From Oscillospiraceae bacterium (lineage in GTDB: Bacteria; Bacillota; Clostridia; Oscillospirales; Oscillospiraceae), in assembly GCA_016293865.1 (NCBI GenBank), contig JAEDDG010000001.1, positions 79,367 to 143,366 of the forward strand: a stretch of DNA of 64,000 bases. The letters run 5' to 3'. Under the pieces are notes generated by a model. The model did not search any database and was not told the origin of the DNA. It worked only from the letters and a program-made list of their open reading frames with translations. Both the position numbers and the translations under genes were made by a program. This document shows, in pieces, positions 48,036 to 56,031 of this stretch (its first letter is position 1; each line of letters starts with the position of its first letter).

Positions 48036-48671
48036 ATGCGCACGCACGAACAGGTATTGGAAATCATCCGTCTCCTGGAACTGGAATATCCGCTGGCGGA
48101 ATGCTCGCTTGAATATGACAAGGCATATGAACTGCTGTTCGCCGTCCGTCTTGCCGCCCAGTGCACGGACGAGCGGGTCAACAAGGTCACGCCGGCACTT
48201 TACGCCGCCTTTCCTTCGCTGGAGGCTTTCGCCGCCGCCAGCCCGGAGGACGTCGAGCCGTACATCCATTCCTGCGGCTTTTTCCGGGGTAAGGCACGGG
48301 ACATTGTGGGGGCCGCCCGGATGCTTCTGGACGATTACGGCGGCGTCGTACCCGATAACATGGACGATCTGCTGAAGCTGCCCGGCGTGGGCAGAAAGAC
48401 CGCCAATCTGATTCTGGGCGACGTGTATCACAAGCCGGCCATCGTGGTGGACACGCACTGCATCCGGCTGACCAACCGCATCGGTCTGATTGACGGCGTC
48501 AAGGATCCGGCCAGAATTGAAACGCTGCTGCGCCCGCAGCTTCCGCCGGAGAAAAGCTCAGACTTCTGCCACCGGATGGTGCTGCACGGCCGCGCCGTGT
48601 GCGACGCCCGCAAGCCGAACTGCGCCGGATGCTGCATCCGTCACCTGTGCAGGACTTTTTCCGGGGACTAA
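48036..48671 (+). CDS. nth: Endonuclease III
   Basis: A 211-residue base-excision-repair DNA glycosylase/AP lyase for oxidised pyrimidines. Helix-hairpin-helix LPGVGRKTANLIL supplies the catalytic lysine, VDTH the catalytic aspartate, and the C-terminal C-x6-C-x2-C-x5-C motif binds a [4Fe-4S] cluster. It ends only 2 bases from the end of the convergent rqcH gene. Confidence 0.96.
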   Translation: MRTHEQVLEIIRLLELEYPLAECSLEYDKAYELLFAVRLAAQCTDERVNKVTPALYAAFPSLEAFAAASPEDVEPYIHSCGFFRGKARDIVGAARMLLDDYGGVVPDNMDDLLKLPGVGRKTANLILGDVYHKPAIVVDTHCIRLTNRIGLIDGVKDPARIETLLRPQLPPEKSSDFCHRMVLHGRAVCDARKPNCAGCCIRHLCRTFSGD

Positions 48672-48673
48672 GA

Positions 48674-50428
48674 TTAAGTTTTCATCAGTCTCTGCGCCAG
48701 CGCGCCGTCCGGATCCGCGTAAACCGTGCGCTGATTTGTATAGATCACCATACCCGGCCGGGCGCCCGCAGGCTTTTTCACAAAGCGCACCTCGGTATAG
48801 TCCACGGGGACATTTCTGCTCTCCCTGGCCCGGGAATACCATGCGGCCACTGCTGCCGCCTGGCGCAGCGTCGTCTCATCCGGCCGGGCGCCGGCACGGC
48901 AGGCAATCACCACATGGCTGCCGTGGATTTTCCGGGTATGGAGCCAGACGTCGCTTTTGAAAGCTGTGCGCAGCGTCAGCGCGTCATTCTGGGCGTTGTT
49001 GCGCCCGGCATAGAATTCCATTCCCGTATCGGATACAAAACGCATGGGTTTTGACGCCGTGCGTTTTTCTTTTTTCCCTTTTTGGGCACGGATATAACCG
49101 GCATCGGTCAGTTCTGCCCGGATTTCCGAAAGATCGCTCTCCCTTTCCGCCCGTTCCAGCTCCTCAAGAACGCTTTCCAGGTAATCCAGCTCCTTTTCGC
49201 CTGCGGCAGTCAGCTCCGTCAGCATCTGCTCCGCCGTTTTGCGTTTGGAATACTCCCTGTAAAGCGCCGCGGCGTTTTCCCTGGGTGATTTTGCCGGGTT
49301 CAGCCGGATCTCACGGACGCCGCCGCCGGGCGCGTAAAAATCCTCTGCCCGCAGGAGCGTCATGCCTTTTTCCATCAGATGAAGATTGGCCATGATGATA
49401 TCCGCATCTTCACGGAGCCTTTCGCGGCCGCCGGCCTTTTCCAGCTCCTGATACTGCTGATTCAGCCGCCGGCGTGTCCTGTCCCGGGCCGTCTTCACCG
49501 TGCGCAGCAGCTCCTGGCTGCGCCGGCGCATGCGCTCCGCCTGGTCGCGCCGGGCATAGTACGCCTCAAGCAGCGCAGAAAAGCTCTCCTGCCGCTCGGC
49601 CGTCCGGAGGCTGCCGTACTGCCGCACCGGCAGAAACGTGAAGTCGGCGCACCGGCCGTCCTGCTCCAGCAGCAGATACGGCGCCAGTCCGCCGCCCGCC
49701 GCCATATCCCGCAGCGCACCCAGCGCACGGGCCAGTGCGGCGCGGTCCACTGCGGACATGCGCGCGTCCGTCTCCGCGCAGACCGAATACGCCAGCTCTC
49801 TCGCGATCAGCGGCGATATGCCGGTGAACGTGGATAAAATCCATTTGTCCGCGGCCATGTCTCCGGATACCTGCGCCGCCAGTGCGGCCAGCCGCTCATC
49901 CGTCAGGTCGGGCAGAAGCAGCTTGTCCGGCTGCGGCGGCAGCCGGTACAGAAGTCCCGGCAGCAGCATGCGCTTCTCGCTCATGGCGCTGTCGATCCGA
50001 TGCAGGCAGTCTGTGACGATCCCCTGCGGGTCTGTCAGAATGATATTTGAATAACTGCCCATCAGCTCCGCAATCAGGTGCCGCCGGCAGGAAACGCCCA
50101 TGGCGTCCAGCGTGTCCAGCTCAAAATCCACCAGCCGCTCCATAGGCGGCTGCGTCACCGACAGAATCCGCGCGCCGGTGATGTATTTGCGCAGCAGCAT
50201 GCAGAACATGGGCGGCTGCGGCGGATTTTCGTACTGCTGCTGCGTGAAGCACACACGTGCGCTGCCGGTGCCGGCATGGATCAGCAGCTTCCGGCTGCCG
50301 GCCGGCCCGCGCAGGCCCAAAACCAGCGTGTCCCGCTCCGGCATCTGAATCTTGTCTATCCGCGCGCCCAGTGCGGACTGCCGCACCTCGTCCGTCAGTG
50401 CAGTCAGAAAAATTGCGTCAAGAGGCAT
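48674..50428 (-). CDS. rqcH: Rqc2 homolog RqcH (NFACT family)
   Basis: A 584-residue ribosome quality-control factor that adds C-terminal alanine tails to stalled chains on 50S subunits. NFACT-N region with RRHLIAELMGSYSNIILTD, a helix-hairpin-helix and long coiled coil in the middle, and NFACT-R domain with SDVWLHTRKIHGSHVVI. It was earlier named FbpA for fibronectin binding. The start is the ATG at 50428, six bases after GGAGG; it overlaps mrnC by 11 bases. Confidence 0.94.
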   Translation of the reverse strand: MPLDAIFLTALTDEVRQSALGARIDKIQMPERDTLVLGLRGPAGSRKLLIHAGTGSARVCFTQQQYENPPQPPMFCMLLRKYITGARILSVTQPPMERLVDFELDTLDAMGVSCRRHLIAELMGSYSNIILTDPQGIVTDCLHRIDSAMSEKRMLLPGLLYRLPPQPDKLLLPDLTDERLAALAAQVSGDMAADKWILSTFTGISPLIARELAYSVCAETDARMSAVDRAALARALGALRDMAAGGGLAPYLLLEQDGRCADFTFLPVRQYGSLRTAERQESFSALLEAYYARRDQAERMRRRSQELLRTVKTARDRTRRRLNQQYQELEKAGGRERLREDADIIMANLHLMEKGMTLLRAEDFYAPGGGVREIRLNPAKSPRENAAALYREYSKRKTAEQMLTELTAAGEKELDYLESVLEELERAERESDLSEIRAELTDAGYIRAQKGKKEKRTASKPMRFVSDTGMEFYAGRNNAQNDALTLRTAFKSDVWLHTRKIHGSHVVIACRAGARPDETTLRQAAAVAAWYSRARESRNVPVDYTEVRFVKKPAGARPGMVIYTNQRTVYADPDGALAQRLMKT

Positions 50429-50831
50429 TGTTTTCCTCCGTAATCCAGTTAAATAATTCGTTGAGCCGTTCATGCTGCCCGGTCAGCCACAGATGGCCGA
50501 ACAGCGCCTCAAACCCGGTCGCCGCATGGTACTGACCGGGCGTTGCGTGAATGGGGATGGCATTGACGCGGGCATTGCGTCCGCGCTTGTACACCGCCGT
50601 TTCCTCCTCGCTCAGAAGCGGCAGCAGCTTCTCCATAAAAGCCGCCTGGGCCTGGGCGGATACATAGCGCACAGCGGCGGCGTGCAGGTCGCCGTTTGTC
50701 CGGCTGCCCGCGGCACAGAGCCAGGCGCGCACCATCAGCTCATACACGGCGTCGCCCACATAGGCCAGGCTCAGGCCGGACATGGTTTTCATCTGCTCCT
50801 GATTCAGGCACATTTCAAAACAATCATGCAT
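50418..50831 (-). CDS. mrnC: Mini-ribonuclease III
   Basis: A 137-residue RNase III catalytic domain without a dsRNA-binding domain, which matures 23S rRNA in Bacillota. Signature LAYVGDAVYELMVR carries the acidic metal ligands; LSEEETAVYKRGRNA follows. The start is the ATG at 50831 (GGGAGG 11 bases upstream). An in-frame ATG at 50927 lies upstream of the predicted transcription start, so it is excluded. Confidence 0.93.
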   Translation of the reverse strand: MHDCFEMCLNQEQMKTMSGLSLAYVGDAVYELMVRAWLCAAGSRTNGDLHAAAVRYVSAQAQAAFMEKLLPLLSEEETAVYKRGRNARVNAIPIHATPGQYHAATGFEALFGHLWLTGQHERLNELFNWITEENNAS

Positions 50832-50917
50832 GGAAAAGTCCGCCTCCCGCTTTCCTGTCATCCGGACGTCTGCCAGGCCTGCGTACAGGCCCTGGGCATC
50901 GCCCTGATTGAAAAAAC

Positions 50918-50946
50918 ATTTTATCACAGCTCATACGTTTTGGCAA
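50918..50946 (-). promoter_or_regulatory. Promoter of mrnC-rqcH
   Basis: Minus-strand TTGCCA (50946-50941), 17 bases, TAAAAT (50923-50918). Confidence 0.72.
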
Positions 50947-50989
50947 AAAATTCTCCCCGGACAGCATACAATCCTGTCAGGTTTGCACC

Positions 50990-51017
50990 TTGACGCATGG
51001 GAAATATCTGTTAAACT
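50990..51017 (+). promoter_or_regulatory. Promoter of marR-ABC exporter operon
   Basis: TTGACG (50990-50995), 16 bases, TAAACT (51012-51017). Confidence 0.65.
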
Positions 51018-51026
51018 ATGTAGGAA

Positions 51027-51045
51027 GCTAAATTTTAGCATGCTA
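51027..51045 (+). promoter_or_regulatory. Probable MarR operator
   Basis: Two overlapping palindromes, GCTAAATTTTAGC (51027-51039) and TAGCATGCTA (51036-51045), begin about 3 bases after the expected transcription start and end before the Shine-Dalgarno. The position fits autorepression. Confidence 0.65.
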
Positions 51046-51069
51046 CTTTTTAAAAAAGGAGGGCCGGAC

Positions 51070-51549
51070 ATGGAACAGCCTGGCTTCGGCATGAAGCTGA
51101 AGATCATCGTCAACAGCATTGATGCCAAATTCAACCGGCGCAACGCAGCTCTTGGACTCACATCTTCCCAGGCGCATATGCTCGCCTACATCGTCCGTCA
51201 GGGCAGCGCGGTGAGCTTTCAGGAACTGGAAACCTTTTTCAATCTCCGCCACCCCACTGTAACCGGGATTGTCCAGCGGCTGGAGGAAAAGGGCTTCGTC
51301 ACCTGTACCCAGGACAGTGCGGACCGGCGCAGAAAGCACGTTCTGCCGACCGGGAAAAGCATGAATCTGCTTCAGAACATGCACACAGGCCGCGCACAGA
51401 TAGAGCATGAACTGACCGCGGGCATCTCTGCAGAAGACCTGGCAGAATTTGAGCGCATACTGGACCAGATCTTCAGGAATGCGCTGCGGGAAGAGAATCT
51501 GCCGCACTGTACCATGGATGCGGCAACATCTCGGGAGGGAAATCTATGA
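51070..51549 (+). CDS. MarR family transcription regulator
   Basis: A 159-residue winged-helix repressor. DNA-binding features are LTSSQAHMLAYIV, VSFQELETFFNLRHPTVTGI and the wing RLEEKGFVTCTQDSADRRRK. The ATG at 51070 lies 8 bases after AAGGAGG. It overlaps the first ABC exporter gene by 4 bases, so it almost certainly controls that exporter. The ligand is unknown. Confidence 0.94.
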   Translation: MEQPGFGMKLKIIVNSIDAKFNRRNAALGLTSSQAHMLAYIVRQGSAVSFQELETFFNLRHPTVTGIVQRLEEKGFVTCTQDSADRRRKHVLPTGKSMNLLQNMHTGRAQIEHELTAGISAEDLAEFERILDQIFRNALREENLPHCTMDAATSREGNL

Positions 51550-53288
51550 TCAAACGACTGGCCCGATGCATCCGGGAATACAAGCTGGCTTCGATTCTCG
51601 CACCGCTTTTCATTCTCGGTGAGGCCGCAATGGAAGTTCTGATCCCCACGCTGATGGCCGATCTCATTGACTACGGCATTGAGCTGGGTGATATGGACTT
51701 TGTTCTGCTGGCCGCAGGAAAGCTGCTGATCTGCGCGCTGGTATCGCTGGCCTGCGGCTTTGCCTCGGCCTATTTTGCCGCCAAGGCCGGCACCGGTTTC
51801 GGCGCAAATCTGCGGCATGATATTTTCTACCGCGTGCAGGATTTTTCATTTTCCAACATCGACAAGTTTTCCACCTCGTCGCTTGTTACCCGGCTGACCA
51901 CGGATGTGACCAACGTACAGTCTGCCTATATGATGATCATCCGCGGCGCAATCCGCTCGCCTGCGCTTCTGATTTTCTCCATCATCATGGCGGCGCGGAT
52001 CCGTCCGTCCATGTGCATCATCTATCTGTGCGCCGTGCCGGTTCTCGGCGTCTGCATCTATTTCCTGATGAGCAGGACGCACCCGATTATGGAAAAAGTC
52101 TTTAAAACCTATGACAAGCTGAACCGCGTTGTGGCGGAAAACCTCCATGGTATCCGGGTGGTGAAAAGCTTTGTCCGGGAAGAGCATGAAAAGGATAAGT
52201 TCAACAGCGTGTCTGATGAGATCTATCAGGGCTTTGTGAAGGGCGAAAAGCGCATTATTCTCAACCAGCCCATCATGATGGGCGTGGTTTACGGCTGTCT
52301 GCTTCTGGTGTCCTGGTTCGGCGCACGGGCCATTGTTGCCTCCGGCAACAATCCCGATCTGGGCATGACCACGGGCCAGCTGACCAGCATGTTTACTTAC
52401 ACCATCCAAATTCTCAGCGCGCTGATGATGCTGTCCATGATTTTCATGATGATTGTCATCTCCCGTGCGTCCATGGAGCGCATTGACGAGGTCCTGCGTG
52501 AAGAGCCCGACCTGCACAGTCCGGAAAACGCCCTGACCCAGGTACCGGACGGCTCCGTAAAATTTGAGGACGTCTCCTTCCGCTATTCCAAAAGCGCTGA
52601 ACGCGATGCGCTGAGTCACATTGATCTGGACATTCACTCCGGCGAGACCATCGGCATTCTGGGCGGTACCGGTTCCGCCAAGTCCACGCTGGTTCAGCTG
52701 ATCCCGCGTCTTTACGATGTGACGGAAGGCCGCATTCTTGTGGGCGGACACGACGTGCGGGACTACGACCTGAAAACCCTGCGGGACAACGTGGCCATGG
52801 TTCTGCAGAAAAATGTCCTTTTCTCCGGCACCATCAGAGAAAACCTGCGCTGGGGCAACGCCGATGCAACCGACGAGGAAATTGTCCGTGTCTGCCGTCT
52901 GGCCCAGGCGGACGGCTTCATCCGCTCCTTTCCGGACGGCTATAACACAAAAATCGAGCAGGGCGGCACAAACGTCTCCGGCGGACAGAAGCAGCGTCTG
53001 TGCATTGCCCGGGCACTGCTGAAAAACCCGAAGATTCTGATTCTGGACGACTCAACATCCGCCGTAGATATGCACACCGATGCGCTACTGCGTCAGGCCC
53101 TGCGCAGCGAGCTGCCGCACGTCACCAAGCTGATTATTGCCCAGCGTGTGGCCTCCGTGGAAGACGCCGACCGGGTCATTGTGCTGGACGGCGGACAGAT
53201 TGCCGGCTTTGATACGCCGGAAGAACTCATGAAAACAAACGCAATCTACCGCGAAGTTGCCGCGTCCCAGAAGAAAGGAGGCGAATGA
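51546..53288 (+). CDS. Heterodimeric ABC exporter subunit with degenerate ATP site
   Basis: A 580-residue half-transporter: six membrane helices (about 1-310) and a nucleotide-binding domain. The Walker A is GGTGSAKST (from about residue 373, with Ala in place of the last Gly), the signature VSGGQ is normal, and Walker B ends LILDDST, with Asp where the catalytic Glu should be. This is the pattern of the degenerate-site partner in BmrCD/EfrCD-type multidrug exporters. It is overlapped by marR and by the next subunit. Confidence 0.94.
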   Translation: MIKRLARCIREYKLASILAPLFILGEAAMEVLIPTLMADLIDYGIELGDMDFVLLAAGKLLICALVSLACGFASAYFAAKAGTGFGANLRHDIFYRVQDFSFSNIDKFSTSSLVTRLTTDVTNVQSAYMMIIRGAIRSPALLIFSIIMAARIRPSMCIIYLCAVPVLGVCIYFLMSRTHPIMEKVFKTYDKLNRVVAENLHGIRVVKSFVREEHEKDKFNSVSDEIYQGFVKGEKRIILNQPIMMGVVYGCLLLVSWFGARAIVASGNNPDLGMTTGQLTSMFTYTIQILSALMMLSMIFMMIVISRASMERIDEVLREEPDLHSPENALTQVPDGSVKFEDVSFRYSKSAERDALSHIDLDIHSGETIGILGGTGSAKSTLVQLIPRLYDVTEGRILVGGHDVRDYDLKTLRDNVAMVLQKNVLFSGTIRENLRWGNADATDEEIVRVCRLAQADGFIRSFPDGYNTKIEQGGTNVSGGQKQRLCIARALLKNPKILILDDSTSAVDMHTDALLRQALRSELPHVTKLIIAQRVASVEDADRVIVLDGGQIAGFDTPEELMKTNAIYREVAASQKKGGE

Positions 53289-55189
53289 GCATGCCGCCTG
53301 CAAGAATGAAAATCAAAGGCGTCCCCTCAAAGCCCAAGGATATCAAAGGCACGCTCAGGCGCCTGATGTCCTATATGAAGCCGTACCGCGCCCGTCTGGT
53401 CCTTGTGGGCGTGTGCATCGTCATCAGCGCAATGACCACATCCGTGGCCGCTCTGTTCATGAAAACACTGATCGACGACTACATTGTGCCCATGCTGACC
53501 CAGACCGTTCCGGACTTTATGCCGCTTCTGAAAATGCTGCTGGCTGTCGCCGGCATTTTCCTGATCGGCATATTCTGCGGCTATCTCTACAACCGGCTGA
53601 TGGTCACCATCGCCCACGGCGTGTTGCGCCGGATCCGGGACGAGATGTTCGCCCACATGCAGACGCTGCCCATCAAATACTTTGATACGCATACGCACGG
53701 CGACATCATGAGCTACTATACAAACGACACCGACACACTGCGCCAGCTGATCACACAGGCGCTGCCGCAGACGCTCTCCTCGCTTCTGTCCATGCTGGCG
53801 GCGTTTGTCTCCATGCTGATTCTCAGCCCGATTCTGACGCTGATCGTCATTGCCACCATTGTGCTGATGCTGCTTTTCGTCAAAATGTGCGCCGGCCGCT
53901 CCGGCAAGCATTTTATGCAGCAGCAGATCATTCTGGGCAAGGTCAACGGCTATATGGAGGAGACCATCAATGGACAGAAGGTCGTCAAGGTCTTTACCCA
54001 TGAGGAAAAAGCCAGGGAAGACTTCGACCGGCTTAATGAGCAGCTGCGCAAAAACGCTTTTGAGGCCAACAAATACGCAAACATTCTCATGCCCGTCATG
54101 CACAATCTCGGCTATCTGCAGTATATCATTCTGGCTGCAGCCGGCAGTCTCCTGGCCATCCGCGGCATTGCCGGCACCACGCTGGGCGACATTGTCTCCT
54201 TTCTGCAGCTGTCCAAAAGCTTCACGAACCCCATCTCCCAGATCTCCCAGCAGATGAACAACATCGTCATGGCTCTGGCCGGCGCTGAGCGTATTTTCCA
54301 GCATCTGGACGAGATCCCCGAAGAGGACCATGGCTATGTCACTCTGGTCAACGCAGAGCGCGGCGCGGACGGTACGCTGAAGGAAGCCGACGGGAAAACC
54401 GGCCTCTGGGCCTGGAAGCACCCCCATGCGGACGGCACTGTCACATATACCCAGCTTACCGGCGACGTGCGCATGACGGATGTGGACTTCGGCTATACAC
54501 CCGGGAAAATTGTCCTGCACGACATCTCCCTCTATGCGGAGCCCGGTCAAAAGGTCGCCTTTGTGGGCGCGACCGGCGCAGGCAAAACCACCATTACAAA
54601 CCTCATCAACCGTTTCTATGATATTGAGGACGGCAAAATCCGCTACGACGGCATCAACATCAACAAAATCAAAAAGCCGGATCTGCGGCGCAGCCTCGGT
54701 GTCGTGCTGCAGGACACCAACCTGTTCACCGGGACCGTAATGGAGAATATCCGTTACGGCCGGCTGGACGCCACCGACGACGACTGCATCGCCGCGGCCA
54801 GGCTGGCCAACGCCCATGACTTTATCACCCGCCTGCCGGACGGCTACCAGACCATGCTCACCGGCAACGGCGAAAGTCTCTCCCAGGGACAGCGGCAGCT
54901 GCTGAGCATTGCCCGGGCCGCCGTTGCCGATCCGCCGGTGATGATCCTGGACGAGGCGACCTCCTCCATCGACACCCGCACGGAGCTGCTTGTGCAGCGG
55001 GGCATGGATTCCCTGATGGTCGGGCGGACGGTCTTCGTCATCGCCCACCGGCTCAGCACCGTACAGAATTCCGATGTGATCATGGTTCTGGACGCAGGGC
55101 ATATCATTGAGCGCGGCACGCACAGCGACCTGATCGCCCAGAAGGGCACCTATTATCAACTGTACACAGGCGCTTTTGAACTGGATTAA
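53285..55189 (+). CDS. Heterodimeric ABC exporter subunit with canonical catalytic site
   Basis: A 634-residue half-transporter: six membrane helices, then an insertion before the nucleotide-binding domain (around residues 355-390), typical of this partner type. Walker A GATGAGKTT (from 428) and Walker B MILDEATSSID are canonical, but the signature is LSQGQ. With the preceding protein this yields one full ATP site (its Walker motifs plus VSGGQ) and one degenerate site. It starts at the ATG overlapping the previous stop (ATGA); an ATG at 53291 has better Shine-Dalgarno spacing and may be the true start. The substrate is unknown, probably drugs or lipids. Confidence 0.94.
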   Translation: MSMPPARMKIKGVPSKPKDIKGTLRRLMSYMKPYRARLVLVGVCIVISAMTTSVAALFMKTLIDDYIVPMLTQTVPDFMPLLKMLLAVAGIFLIGIFCGYLYNRLMVTIAHGVLRRIRDEMFAHMQTLPIKYFDTHTHGDIMSYYTNDTDTLRQLITQALPQTLSSLLSMLAAFVSMLILSPILTLIVIATIVLMLLFVKMCAGRSGKHFMQQQIILGKVNGYMEETINGQKVVKVFTHEEKAREDFDRLNEQLRKNAFEANKYANILMPVMHNLGYLQYIILAAAGSLLAIRGIAGTTLGDIVSFLQLSKSFTNPISQISQQMNNIVMALAGAERIFQHLDEIPEEDHGYVTLVNAERGADGTLKEADGKTGLWAWKHPHADGTVTYTQLTGDVRMTDVDFGYTPGKIVLHDISLYAEPGQKVAFVGATGAGKTTITNLINRFYDIEDGKIRYDGININKIKKPDLRRSLGVVLQDTNLFTGTVMENIRYGRLDATDDDCIAAARLANAHDFITRLPDGYQTMLTGNGESLSQGQRQLLSIARAAVADPPVMILDEATSSIDTRTELLVQRGMDSLMVGRTVFVIAHRLSTVQNSDVIMVLDAGHIIERGTHSDLIAQKGTYYQLYTGAFELD

Positions 55190-55203
55190 TCCGGCAGAAC
55201 TGT

Positions 55204-55235
55204 CAAGCCGCCGGCACTGATGTGCCGGCGGCTTG
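55204..55235. terminator. Terminator between the ABC exporter and the histidine phosphatase genes
   Basis: Perfect 14-bp arms (caagccgccggcac / gtgccggcggcttg) with a TGAT loop, followed on the + strand by TTTGCTTC. Confidence 0.82.
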
Positions 55236-55263
55236 TTTGCTTCTGCATGTGCAGGCAGCAGGT

Positions 55264-56016
55264 CTATTCCTCTTCGGGTACGCGCTCATAGACGCGGCCG
55301 CCGTTTTTCTCCGTGTAGATTTCAGGAAAAACACCGGCAGGAGAAACCGGCTCGCCCGCCGCGTAGAGATGCGACACGTCGCCGAATCCGTTGCAGCGGA
55401 AAAAGACCTGCCCCGATGTGCGCTCCTCGGTCACCAGCGTCGTCACAGACGTGGGCGCCATAATAAAGCCATGCCACATAACCATAGGCGAAATTCCCAG
55501 AAGATAGGCGCACATGGCCGCAGAAATACCGAAATGGCAGAAAAGCAGCAGCGTTTTGTCCAGATTCTTCCCACAGCGGTAAATCATCCCGTCCCGCCTG
55601 TAGCCGTAGCGGCCCAGAAGCGCGTCCAGCCCCTGCTTTGTCTCCTCCCAGACGGCGGCGACAGCGCTGCCGTCAAAAAGCGCCGGCTCGGTCCAGTGCC
55701 CCGTGCTGAAAAAGCGGGGCTCAGCCGTCCAGAAAAGCGGCGGGAGATCCCAGGGGATGTCCATTCTGTCTGCTTCCGGATGCCAGATTTCGCCGCGGAA
55801 TTCCGCCAGCCAGGGCAGCGTCTCCATCTGCCAGCCGGTCTTCGCAAGAGTCGCGCGGGCCGTATCCTGCGCCCGCCCCAGAGGCGAGCAATAGACGTCC
55901 GGGTTCTGAATCCCGGCCAGCCGGCCGGCCAGAATCTCCGCTTCCCGCCAACCCTTGGGCGTCAGGGAATCTATTGTATAGTCCGGCTCTCCGTGCCGGA
56001 TCATCAGAATTTTCAT
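55264..56016 (-). CDS. Histidine phosphatase superfamily protein
   Basis: A 250-residue protein of the phosphoglycerate-mutase-like superfamily. The catalytic RHGE with His8 is at the N-terminus, VYCSPLGRAQDTA supplies the second arginine, and LLLFCHFGISA holds the second catalytic histidine. It is likely a phosphatase rather than a mutase; the substrate is unknown. It starts 15 bases after the dnaE stop and is probably in that operon. Confidence 0.9.
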   Translation of the reverse strand: MKILMIRHGEPDYTIDSLTPKGWREAEILAGRLAGIQNPDVYCSPLGRAQDTARATLAKTGWQMETLPWLAEFRGEIWHPEADRMDIPWDLPPLFWTAEPRFFSTGHWTEPALFDGSAVAAVWEETKQGLDALLGRYGYRRDGMIYRCGKNLDKTLLLFCHFGISAAMCAYLLGISPMVMWHGFIMAPTSVTTLVTEERTSGQVFFRCNGFGDVSHLYAAGEPVSPAGVFPEIYTEKNGGRVYERVPEEE

Positions 56017-56031
56017 GCACTTTCTCTCCCC

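Noticed and set aside
53327..55159. A 610-codon minus-strand frame opposite the second ABC subunit
   Set aside because: Shadow frame; the + strand has full ABC motifs and a ribosome binding site.
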